From: Clusia tigrina | Taxonomy: Eukaryota > Arthropoda > Insecta > Diptera > Clusiidae | DNA length: 64,000 nt | Assembly: GCA_920105625.2 (NCBI GenBank) | Contig: OV050032.1 | Location: forward strand, 92,054,542-92,118,541 | Direction: 5' to 3' | In this document: positions 54,501 through 63,240 of the stretch, one piece after another | How positions within the stretch are numbered: position 1 is the stretch's first letter | Layout: every line of letters starts with the position of its first letter | Program-made: the position numbers and the translations under genes | Notes under the pieces: generated by a model | Databases searched by the model: none | The model's input: only the letters and a program-made list of their open reading frames with translations | Told to the model about the DNA's origin: nothing

Positions 54501-54696
54501 GGTGTAGGACGTACCGTATAGAAGTTAGGGCCATATGAAGTTTTCTCAGTGTTTGATTTGGGACTCAAGGGTAGCATAGCTTTGAGCGATAGCTTTAATT
54601 GGCAAGATTCTCGAGTACTTTATTGTTACAAAATTTCAAGGTTTTGTGACGCTCCAGTAAAAAGTTACAAGCATTTGTATGTTGCAAACTTTGATA
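42600..54696 (+). repeat. Long-range duplication at 36-monomer offset (7056 bp)
   Basis: The segment 42600-47640 recurs at 49656-54696. Equivalent points lie 7056 bp apart (36 x 196): 42789/49845, 43181/50237, 45337/52393, 46055/53111, 46905/53961 and 47493/54549. Between 44355 and 44551 the offset becomes 7058 because of net indels in the first copy, then returns to 7056. Shared markers include GGTATGAGACG, the AAGTATCTCGAG monomer, GACGTATAGTATACAAG and GCATTGGTATG. Boundaries are approximate. Shorter 11-monomer repeats are nested inside. Confidence 0.82.
44750..49640 (+). repeat. 11-monomer higher-order repeat, right block (period 2156 bp, about 2.3 copies)
   Basis: Blocks at about 44750-46904, 46905-49060 and a partial one at 49061-49640 repeat at 2156 bp. 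Equivalent points are 45337/47493, 46055/48211, 46317/48473, 46513/48669, 46709/48865 and 46905/49061. The private GACGTATAGTATACAAGTTATGG and AATTTATTGTTAC-plus-CAAAGTTTT monomers recur in the same order. The first copy carries several one-base indels missing from the second. Confidence 0.85.
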
Positions 54697-56499
54697 GGTG
54701 TAGGACGTACAGTATAGAAGTTAGGGCCATTTGAAGTTTTCTCAGTGTTTGATTTGGGACTCAAGGGTAGCATAGCTTTGAGCGATAGATTAGATTGGCA
54801 AGAGGCTCGAGTACTTTATTGTTACAAAATTTCAAGGTTTTGTGACGCTCCAGTAAAAAGTTACAAGCATTTGTATGTTGCAAACTTTGATAGGTGTAGG
54901 ACGTACAGTATACAAGTTAGGGCCATTTGAAGATTTCTCAGTGTTTGATTTGGGACTCAAGGGTAGCATAGCTTTGAGCGATAGATTAGATTGGCAAGAG
55001 GCTCGAGTACTTTACTGTTACAAAATTTCAAGGTTTTGTGACGCTCCAGTAAAAAGTTACAAGCATTTGTATGTTGCAAACTTTGATAGGTGTAGGACGT
55101 ACCGTATAGAAGTTAGGGCCATTTGAAGTTTTCTCAGTGTTTGATTTGGGACTCAAGGGTAGCATAGCTTTGAGCGATAGATTAGATTGGCAAGAGGCTC
55201 GAGTACTTTATTGTTACAAAATTTCAAGGTTTTATGACGCTCCAGTAAAAAGTTACAAGCATTTGTATGTTGCAAACTTTGATAGGTGTAGGACGTACAG
55301 TATACAAGTTAGGGCCATTTGAAGTTTTCTCAGTGTTTGATTTGGGACTCAAGGGTAGCATAGCTTTGAGCGATAGCTTAAACTGACAAGAGGCTCGAGA
55401 ACTTTATTGTTACAAAATTTCAAGGTTTTATGACGCTCCAGTAAAAAGTTACAAGCATTTGTATGTTGCAAACTTTGATAGGTGTAGGACGTACAGTATA
55501 CAAGTTAGGGTCATTTGAAGTTTTCTCAGTGTTTGATTTGGGACTCAAGGGTAGCATAGCTTTGCGCGATAGCTTTAATTGACAAGAGGCTCGAGTACTT
55601 TATTGTTACAAAATTTCAAGGTTTTATGACGCTCCAGTAAAAAGTTACAAGCATTTGTATGTTGCAAACTTTGATAGGTGTAGGACGTACAGTATACAAG
55701 TTAGGGCCATTTGAAGTTTTCTCAGTGTTTGATTTGGGACTCAAGGGTAGCATAGCTTTGAGCGATAGCTTAAACTGACAAGAGGCTCGAGTACTTTATT
55801 GTTACAAAATTTCAAGGTTTTGTGACGCTCCAGTAAAAAGTTACAAGCATTTGTATGTTGCAAACTTTGATAGGTGTAGGACGTACCGTATAGAAGTTAG
55901 GGCCATTTGAGGTTTTCTCAGTGTTTGATTTGGGACTCAAGGGTAGCATAGCTTTGAGCGATAGATTAGATTGGCAAGAGGCTCGAGTACTATATTGTTA
56001 CAAAATTTCAAAGTTTTATGACGCTCCAGTAAAAAGTTACAAGCATTTGTATGTTGCAGACTTTGATAGGTGTAGGACGTACCGTATAGAAGTTAGGGCC
56101 ATTTGAAGTTTTCTCAGTGTTTGATTTGGGACTCAAGGGTAGCATAGCTTTGAGCGATAGATTAGATTGACAAGAGGCTCGAGTAATTTATTGTTACAAA
56201 ATTTCAAAGTTTTATGACGCTCCAGTAAAAAGTTACAAGCATTTGTATGTTGCAAACTTTGATAGGTGTAGGACGTACCGTATAGAAGTTAGGGCCATTT
56301 AAAGTTTTCTCAGTGTTTGATTTGGGACTCAAGGGTAGCATAGCTTTGAGCGATAGCTTTAATTGGCAAGATTCTCGAGTACTTTGTTGTTACAAAATTT
56401 CAAGGTTTTGTGACGCTCCAGTAAAAAGTTACAAGCATTTGTATGTTGCAAACTTTGATAGGTGTAGGACGTACCGTATAGAAGTTAGGGCCATTTGAA

Positions 56500-59494
56500 G
56501 TTTTCTCAGTGTTTGATTTGGGACTCAAGGGTAGCATAGCTTTGAGCGATAGATTAGATTGGCAAGAGGCTCGAGTACTTTATTGTTACAAAATTTCAAG
56601 GTTTTGTGACGCTCCAGTAAAAAGTTACAAGCATTTGTATGTTGCAAACTTTGATAGGTGTAGGACGTACAGTATACAAGTTAGGGCCATTTGAAGTTTT
56701 CTCAGTGTTTGATTTGGGACTCAAGGGTAGCATAGCTTTGAGCGATAGATTAGATTGGCAAGAGGCTCGAGTACTTTATTGTTACAAAATTTCAAGGTTT
56801 TGTGACGCTCCAGTAAAAAGTTACAAGCATTTGTATGTTGCAAACTTTGATAGGTGTAGGACGTACCGTATAGAAGTTAGGGCCATTTGAAGTTTTCTCA
56901 GTGTTTGATTTGGGACTCAAGGGTAGCATAGCTTTGAGCGATAGATTAGATTGGCAAGAGGCTCGAGTACTTTATTGTTACAAAATTTCAAGGTTTTATG
57001 ACGCTCCAGTAAAAAGTTACAAGCATTTGTATGTTGCAAACTTTGATAGGTGTAGGACGTACAGTATACAAGTTAGGGCCATTTGAAGTTTTCTCAGTGT
57101 TTGATTTGGGACTCAAGGGTAGCATAGCTTTGAGCGATAGCTTAAACTGACAAGAGGCTCGAGAACTTTATTGTTACAAAATTTCAAGGTTTTATGACGC
57201 TCCAGTAAAAAGTTACAAGCATTTGTATGTTGCAAACTTTGATAGGTGTAGGACGTACAGTATACAAGTTAGGGTCATTTGAAGTTTTCTCAGTGTTTGA
57301 TTTGGGACTCAAGGGTAGCATAGCTTTGCGCGATAGCGTTAATTGACAAGAGGCTCGAGTACTTTATTGTTACAAAATTTCAAGGTTTTATGACGCTCCA
57401 GTAAAAAGTTACAAGCATTTGTATGTTGCAAACTTTGATAGGTGTAGGACGTACAGTATACAAGTTAGGGCCATTTGAAGTTTTCTCAGTGTTTGATTTG
57501 GGACTCAAGGGTAGCATAGCTTTGAGCGATAGCTTAAACTGACAAGAGGCTCGAGTACTTTATTGTTACAAAATTTCAAGGTTTTGTGACGCTCCAGTAA
57601 AAAGTTACAAGCATTTGTATGTTGCAAACTTTGATAGGTGTAGGACGTACCGTATAGAAGTTAGGGCCATTTGAAGTTTTCTCAGTGTTTGATTTGGGAC
57701 TCAAGGGTAGCATAGCTTTGAGCGATAGATTAGATTGACAAGAGGCTCGAGTAATTTATTGTTACAAAATTTCAAAGTTTTATGACGCTCCAGTAAAAAG
57801 TTACAAGCATTTGTATGTTGCAAACTTTGATAGGTGTAGGACGTACCGTATAGAAGTTAGGGCCATTTAAAGTTTTCTCAGTGTTTGATTTGGGACTCAA
57901 GGGTAGCATAGCTTTGAGCGATAGCTTTAATTGGCAAGATTCTCGAGTACTTTGTTGTTACAAAATTTCAAGGTTTTGTGACGCTCCAGTAAAAAGTTAC
58001 AAGCATTTGTATGTTGCAAACTTTGATAGGTGTAGGACGTACCGTATAGAAGTTAGGGCCATTTGAAGTTTTCTCAGTGTTTGATTTGGGACTCAAGGGT
58101 AGCATAGCTTTGAGCGATAGCTTAAACTGACAAGAGGCTCGAGTAATTTATAGTTACAAAATTTCAAGGTTTTATGACGCTCCAGTAAAAAGTTACAAGC
58201 ATTTGTATGTTGCAAACTTTGATAGGTATGAGACGTACAGTATAGAAGTTAGGGCCATTTGAAGTTTTCTCAGTGTTTGATTTGGGACTCAAGGGTAGCA
58301 TAGCTTTGAGCGATAGATTAGATTGGCAAGAGGCTCGAGTACTTTATTGTTACAAAATTTCAAGGTTTTGTGACGCTCCAGTAAAAAGTTACAAGCATTT
58401 GTATGTTGCAAACTTTGATAGGTGTAGGACGTACAGTATACAAGTTAGGGCCATTTGAAGTTTTCTCAGTGTTTGATTTGGGACTCAAGGGTAGCATAGC
58501 TTTGAGCGATAGATTAGATTGGCAAGAGGCTCGAGTACTTTATTGTTACAAAATTTCAAGGTTTTGTGACGCTCCAGTAAAAAGTTACAAGCATTTGTAT
58601 GTTGCAAACTTTGATAGGTGTAGGACGTACCGTATAGAAGTTAGGGCCATTTGAAGTTTTCTCAGTGTTTGATTTGGGACTCAAGGGTAGCATAGCTTTG
58701 AGCGATAGATTAGATTGGCAAGAGGCTCGAGTACTTTATTGTTACAAAATTTCAAGGTTTTATGACGCTCCAGTAAAAAGTTACAAGCATTTGTATGTTG
58801 CAAACTTTGATAGGTGTAGGACGTACAGTATACAAGTTAGGGCCATTTGAAGTTTTCTCAGTGTTTGATTTGGGACTCAAGGGTAGCATAGCTTTGAGCG
58901 ATAGCTTAAACTGACAAGAGGCTCGAGAACTTTATTGTTACAAAATTTCAAGGTTTTATGACGCTCCAGTAAAAAGTTACAAGCATTTGTATGTTGCAAA
59001 CTTTGATAGGTGTAGGACGTACAGTATACAAGTTAGGGTCATTTGAAGTTTTCTCAGTGTTTGATTTGGGACTCAAGGGTAGCATAGCTTTGCGCGATAG
59101 CGTTAATTGAGAAGAGGCTCGAGTACTTTATTGTTACAAAATTTCAAGGTTTTATGACGCTCCAGTAAAAAGTTACAAGCATTTGTATGTTGCAAACTTT
59201 GATAGGTGTAGGACGTACAGTATACAAGTTAGGGCCATTTGAAGTTTTCTCAGTGTTTGATTTGGGACTCAAGGGTAGCATAGCTTTGAGCGATAGCTTA
59301 AACTGACAAGAGGCTCGAGTACTTTATTGTTACAAAATTTCAAGGTTTTGTGACGCTCCAGTAAAAAGTTACAAGCATTTGTATGTTGCAAACTTTGATA
59401 GGTGTAGGACGTACCGTATAGAAGTTAGGGCCATTTGAAGTTTTCTCAGTGTTTGATTTGGGACTCAAGGGTAGCATAGCTTTGAGCGATAGAT
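56500..59494 (+). repeat. Nine-monomer-offset duplication (1764 bp)
   Basis: The segment 56500-57730 recurs at 58264-59494, offset 1764 bp (9 x 196): 56509/58273, 56639/58403 and 56901/58665. The private marker GCGATAGCGTTAATTGA occurs at about 57335 and 59100. One copy then reads C and the other G. Flanking monomers differ, so this is a segmental copy within the array. Confidence 0.78.
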
Positions 59495-61778
59495 TAGATT
59501 GGCAAGAGGCTCGAGTACTTTATTGTTACAAAATTTCAAAGTTTTATGACGCTCCAGTAAAAAGTTACAAGCATTTGTATGTTGCAGACTTTGATAGGTG
59601 TAGGACGTACCGTATAGAAGTTAGGGCCATTTGAAGTTTTCTCAGTGTTTGATTTGGGACTCAAGGGTAGCATAGCTTTGAGCGATAGATTAGATTGACA
59701 AGAGGCTCGAGTAATTTATTGTTACAAAATTTCAAAGTTTTATGTCGCTCCAGTAAAAAGTTACAAGCATTTGTATGTTGCAAACTTTGATAGGTGTAGG
59801 ACGTACCGTATAGAAGTTAGGGCCATTTGAAGTTTTCTCAGTGTTTGATTTGGGACTCAAGGGTAGCATAGATTTGAGCGATAGCTTTAATTGGCAAGAT
59901 TCTCGAGTACTTTATTGTTACAAAATTTCAAGGTTTTGTGACGCTCCAGTAAAAAGTTACAAGCATTTGTATGTTGCAAACTTTGATAGGTGTAGGACGT
60001 TCCGTATAGAAGTTAGGGTCATTTGAAGTTTTATCAGTGTTTGAATTGGGACTCAAGGGTAGCATAGCTTTGAGCGATAGCTTTAATTGGCAAGATTCTC
60101 GAGTACTTTATTGTTACAAAATTTCAAGGTTTTATGACGCTCCAGTAAAAAGTTACAAGCATTTGTATGTTGCAAACTTTGATAGGTGTAGGACGTACCG
60201 TATAGAAGTTAGGGCCATTTGAAGTTTTCTCAGTGTTTGATTTGGGACTCAAGGGTAGCATAGCTTTGAGCGATAGATTAGATTGGCAAGAGGCTCAAGT
60301 ACTTTATTGTTACAAAATTTCAAAGTTTTATGACGCTCCAGTAAAAAGTTACAAGCATTTGTATGTTGCAGACTTTGATAGGTGTAGGACGTACCGTATA
60401 GAAGTTAGGGCCATTTGAAGTTTTCTCAGTGTTTGATTTGGGACTCAAGGGTAGCATAGCTTTGAGCGATAGATTAGATTGACAAGAGGCTCGAGTAATT
60501 TATTGTTACAAAATTTCAAAATTTTATGACGCTCCAGTAAAAAGTTACAAGCATTTGTATGTTGCAAACTTTGATAGGTGTAGGACGTACCGTATAGAAG
60601 TTAGGGCCATTTGAAGTTTTCTCAGTGTCTGATTTGGGACTCAAGGGTAGCATAGCTTTGAGCGATAGCTTTAATTGGCAAGATTCTCGAGTACTTTATT
60701 GTTACAAAATTTCAAGGTTTTGTGACGCTCCAGTAAAAAGTTACAAGCATTTGTATGTTGCAAACTTTGATAGGTGTAGGACGTACCGTATAGAAGTTAG
60801 GGCCATTTGAAGTTTTCTCAGTGTTTGATTTGGGACTCAAGGGTAGCATAGCTTTGAGCGATAGATTAGATTGGCAAGAGGCTCGAGTACTTTATTGTTA
60901 CAAAATTTCAAGGTTTTATGACGCTCCAGTAAAAAGTTACAAGCATTTGTATGTTGCAAACTTTGATAGGTGTAGGACGTACAGTATACAAGTTAGGGCC
61001 ATTTGAAGTTTTCTCAGTGTTTGATTTGGGACTCAAGGGTAGCATAGCTTTCAGCGATAGCTTAAATAGACAAGAGGCTCGAGTAATTTATAGTTACAAA
61101 ATTTCAAGGTTTTATGACGCTCCAGTAAAAAGTTACAAGCATTTGTATGTTGCAAACTTTGATAGGTGTAGGACGTACCGTATAGAAGTTAGGGCCATTT
61201 GAAGTTTTCTCAGTGTTTGATTTGGGACTCAAGGGTAGCATAGCTTTGAGCGATAGCTTTAATTGGCAAGATTCTCGAGTACTTTATTGTTACAAAATTT
61301 CAAGGTTTTGTGACGCTCCAGTAAAAAGTTACAAGCATTTGTATGTTGCAAACTTTGATAGGTGTAGGACGTACCGTATAGAAGTTAGGGCCATTTGAAG
61401 TTTTCTCAGTGTTTGATTTGGGACTCAAGGGTAGCATAGCTTTGAGCGATAGATTAGATTGGCAAGAGGCTCGAGTACTTTATTGTTACAAAATTTCAAG
61501 GTTTTATGACGCTCCAGTAAAAAGTTACAAGCATTTTTATGTTGCAAACTTTGATAGGTGTAGGACGTACAGTATACAAGTTTGGGCCATTTGAAGTTTT
61601 CTCAGTGTTTGATTTGGGACTCAAGGGTAGCATAGCTTTGAGCGATAGCTTAAATAGACAAGAGGCTCGAGCAATTTATAGTTACAAAATTTCAAGGTTT
61701 TATGACGCTCCAGTAAAAAGTTACAAGCATTTGTATGTTGCAAACTTTGATAGGTGTAGGACGTACCGTATAGAAGTT

Positions 61779-61783
61779 AGGGC
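61779..61783 (+). repeat. Presumed 5-bp target site duplication, left copy (AGGGC)
   Basis: The satellite reads AGTTAGGGCCATTTGAAG in other monomers. Here it is cut after AGGGC by the LTR start TGTTCG. BEL/Pao elements usually make a short target duplication (about 4-6 bp), so AGGGC should reappear after the 3' LTR, followed by CATTTGAAG. The right copy is outside the window, so the length is inferred. Confidence 0.55.
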
Positions 61784-62085
61784 TGTTCGCGCCGGAGCCC
61801 TCCTGTCAACGGCTGCTGCCTGCTCACCGTCACCATGCGACTCTGCGCGGGGCTCAGTGCGGAGAGAATTCCCCTCATTGGGTCCCGCCAAAGTCGTGTA
61901 GCAGGCCGCAGCCATCTTTATTTTGAGGAGAGTGCTGACGCAAGCAGCGGAGGAGAGCTGGTCGGCAATGCTGCGTGCTTAACCAGTTGAAGTTTAGCAG
62001 TCATTCGTTCAACGTCTACCATACGTGCACCAAGCATAAAAATATAATTAACCAGCTATTACAAGTTTTAAAGTAAAGGAAGTGT

Positions 62086-62092
62086 TATAAAA
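62086..62092 (+). promoter_or_regulatory. TATA-like box in the LTR
   Basis: TATAAAA lies about 300 bp into the LTR in an AT-rich stretch. If used, transcription would start near 62112-62122 and set the U3/R border there. No good initiator is obvious at that distance. A TCATTC initiator-like hexamer at 62001-62006 is an alternative, though without a clear downstream promoter element. Confidence 0.4.
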
Positions 62093-62095
62093 TAC

Positions 62096-62101
62096 ATTAA
62101 A
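62096..62101 (+). terminator. Possible polyadenylation signal ATTAAA in the LTR
   Basis: ATTAAA is a common AATAAA variant and no AATAAA is visible in the LTR. It lies only a few bases after the TATA-like box, so if both are used the R region would be very short. Weak on sequence alone. Confidence 0.3.
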
Positions 62102-62160
62102 GAACGCATTTTTTTTTTCCTTGTGGATCTATTATTATAAATAATATATAGAAAATTTAA

Positions 62161-62180
62161 AGGTGACAACAGGTGACAAC
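62161..62180 (+). repeat. 10-bp tandem duplication in the LTR
   Basis: AGGTGACAAC occurs twice back to back, in what is probably the R/U5 part of the LTR. It may be a replication-slippage duplication or a doubled protein site. Confidence 0.85.
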
Positions 62181-62236
62181 AAATAACTTATCACAACATA
62201 CAATGGAATTGGAGGGAGTCTCCACATTAAGAAACA

Positions 62237-62254
62237 TGGTCCTTCGAGCCGGAT
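62237..62254 (+). other. Primer-binding site, complementary to tRNA-Tyr 3' end
   Basis: TGGTCCTTCGAGCCGGAT directly follows the LTR with no spacer. Its complement reads ATCCGGCTCGAAGGACCA. This matches the known 3' end of eukaryotic tRNA-Tyr: a CCTTCGA-type acceptor stem pairs with TCGAAGG, then discriminator A and CCA. The final base depends on the host tRNA-Tyr T-arm, so I count 17-18 matching bases. Minus-strand DNA synthesis of the element would start here. Confidence 0.85.
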
Positions 62255-62268
62255 CGCAGCTGCGCCCG

Positions 62269-62274
62269 GTAAGT
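62269..62274 (+). other. Candidate 5' splice site (GTAAGT) in the leader
   Basis: CCG followed by GTAAGT is a near-consensus donor 14 bases after the primer-binding site. The best-looking acceptor is a pyrimidine-rich tract (TTTCTTTGTTTTTCAATTG) ending in TAG at 63291-63293. A TTTTTACAG at 63029-63037 is an alternative. Splicing 62269-63293 would remove all three upstream ATGs. Unproven from DNA alone. Confidence 0.35.
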
Positions 62275-62414
62275 TTTTAATACTTATTTTTACCTAATTG
62301 CACAGCTTTTTATTTACGCTTTTAATTTGTAATTTGCGATTTATATTCTTTATCGCGTCATTCGCGTTTGGGTACGGTCGTCGCGGCAAACGGTACATTT
62401 CCGTATCGTCACTT

Positions 62415-62438
62415 GTGTGAGTGTGTGCGTGTGTGTGG
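62415..62438 (+). repeat. Imperfect GT-rich microsatellite
   Basis: An interrupted (GT)n run in the leader, broken by GA and GC steps. Likely simple sequence. Confidence 0.8.
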
Positions 62439-62500
62439 ATTCGGCACAGCAGCAGGTACTGGAATTTACATTTGTTAAATTCTCAGCACGGCCGCTGCGT

Positions 62501-62540
62501 AATTCGGTTCGCAGTCTGCAGCTCAAAGCGCTGCCGACGC
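62501..62540 (+). repeat. Leader repeat copy 1 (40 bp)
   Basis: This 40-bp segment matches 62988-63027 at 37 of 40 positions by hand count. It contains the stem-loop GCAGC-TCAAAGC-GCTGC (62518-62534) and ends in CGACGC. Confidence 0.85.
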
Positions 62541-62830
62541 CGGTTACGATAAGCTGTGTACAGCTGCTTGTGTGCAGATTTTCGCACAGCCGCTGTGCAT
62601 GCTATTGCCATTGCCGCTATCCGCTGCTCCGTTGTGCAGTCAATGCCCTACTTTTGAGTGTTGCTTTGTTCGTTGAAACGAATTAAGGCGGGTGTCACAC
62701 TCACAACTCTTGTGGGTCAGCTGTTCGGGTTATCCGTATTGCGTGCGTGTATCGCCGCGTTGAAGTCGCTTCGTGGTGCCAGTAAGCGGTGGGAGCATAT
62801 TGTTCTTGCTTCTACATTGGCGGGGGAGTC

Positions 62831-62849
62831 TACAGCTCACTGCGCTGCC
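62831..62849 (+). repeat. Leader stem-loop, diverged copy
   Basis: ACAGC-TCACTGC-GCTGC keeps four of the five pairs of the GCAGC/GCTGC stem and the TCA start of the loop. It is the weakest of the five copies. Confidence 0.6.
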
Positions 62850-62987
62850 CAGAGCCTGGTTACTGTACGTTGTGTACCGTTGCTGATGAACTGGTAACTT
62901 ATACCGTTGCCGGTAGGTTTTTCGGACTAACGGGTCAACAACCGTTAACGTGGTGGAGGATCGACACTTTCGACACGAGTGCGGTGT

Positions 62988-63027
62988 AATTAGGTTCGCA
63001 GTCCGCAGCTCACAGCGCTGCCGACGC
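62988..63027 (+). repeat. Leader repeat copy 2 (40 bp)
   Basis: 37 of 40 bases match 62501-62540, with single changes at three sites. One change is in the loop (TCACAGC against TCAAAGC), leaving the GCAGC/GCTGC stem intact. Confidence 0.85.
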
Positions 63028-63123
63028 CTTTTTACAGCAAACCGTGTGCCAGCGGTGCTTGAACATCCCCATATTACGGCGCTGAAACATACGTGCACTC
63101 GTTGATCTCCGTACGTCATAGTT

Positions 63124-63147
63124 TTCGCAGCTCGCAGCGCTGCCAAC
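63124..63147 (+). repeat. Leader stem-loop copy 3
   Basis: TTCGCAGC-TCGCAGC-GCTGCCAAC. Both 5-base arms are intact. The loop differs from copies 1 and 2, and similarity to them extends a few bases on each side. Confidence 0.75.
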
Positions 63148-63220
63148 TTGTACTGTCTTTTTGTCATTTTATAACCCTGTATCAGTGAACCCACGAGCGA
63201 CGCAAGGTCCGGGTCACATA

Positions 63221-63240
63221 CAGCAGCTCATAGCGCTGCG
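63221..63240 (+). repeat. Leader stem-loop copy 4
   Basis: CAGCAGC-TCATAGC-GCTGCG. Both arms are intact. It lies about 705 bp after copy 1, within the same offset seen for the downstream GGCGGGTGT block. Confidence 0.75.

Larger units (their letters stand above)
33641..61783 (+). repeat. 196-bp satellite array, right block (plus orientation)
   Basis: About 144 head-to-tail copies of the same monomer, now on the plus strand. The copies are more uniform than in the left block: the CTTTCATAC-type variant common on the left is not seen here. Recurrent variants alternate at a few sites: TTTAATTGGCAAGATTCTCG, ATTAGATTGGCAAGAGGCTC and TTAAACTGACAAGAGGCTC in the middle of the unit, ACCGTATAG or ACAGTATAC near the end, and GTGACG or ATGACG after the TTTCAAGG segment. 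These are combined in multi-monomer blocks. The array stops inside a monomer at AGTTAGGGC, where a retrotransposon LTR begins. Confidence 0.97.
61784..62236 (+). repeat. 5' long terminal repeat (453 bp)
   Basis: The left end is fixed by the abrupt end of the satellite at TGTTCGCGCC. The right end is fixed by the primer-binding site that starts immediately after GAAACA. The termini form the expected TG...CA pair and a 4-bp inverted repeat (TGTT/AACA). The first ~200 bp are GC-rich, and the rest is AT-rich with a TATA-like box, an ATTAAA and a 10-bp tandem repeat. The 3' LTR is not in the window, so the boundary call rests on termini and primer site rather than an LTR-LTR alignment. Confidence 0.85.

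Noticed and set aside
801..61594. Open frames of 61-94 codons in most satellite monomers, on both arrays
   Set aside because: The same frame is open because the unit is repeated, not because many genes exist. The unit is 196 bp (not a multiple of three), most frames begin at GTG, and whether a frame extends depends on a single TATAG/TATAC variant. No signal sequence, domain or codon-position pattern supports coding.
1..61783. CRISPR-like array of regular repeats
   Set aside because: The whole 196-bp unit is repeated with no unique spacers, and the context is an animal genome.
33641..61783. CENP-B box or telomeric repeat in the satellite
   Set aside because: No TTCG...CGGG-type box is visible in the monomer consensus, and no TTAGG or TTAGGG runs occur.
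61721..61915. 64-codon minus-strand and the end of a 120-codon plus-strand frame across the satellite-LTR junction
   Set aside because: Both are chance fusions of satellite and LTR sequence at the insertion point.
62730..63194. 154-codon minus-strand frame in the retroelement leader
   Set aside because: It starts at GTG, is antisense to the element, overlaps the leader repeats and resembles no family I know. Probably chance in GC-rich sequence.
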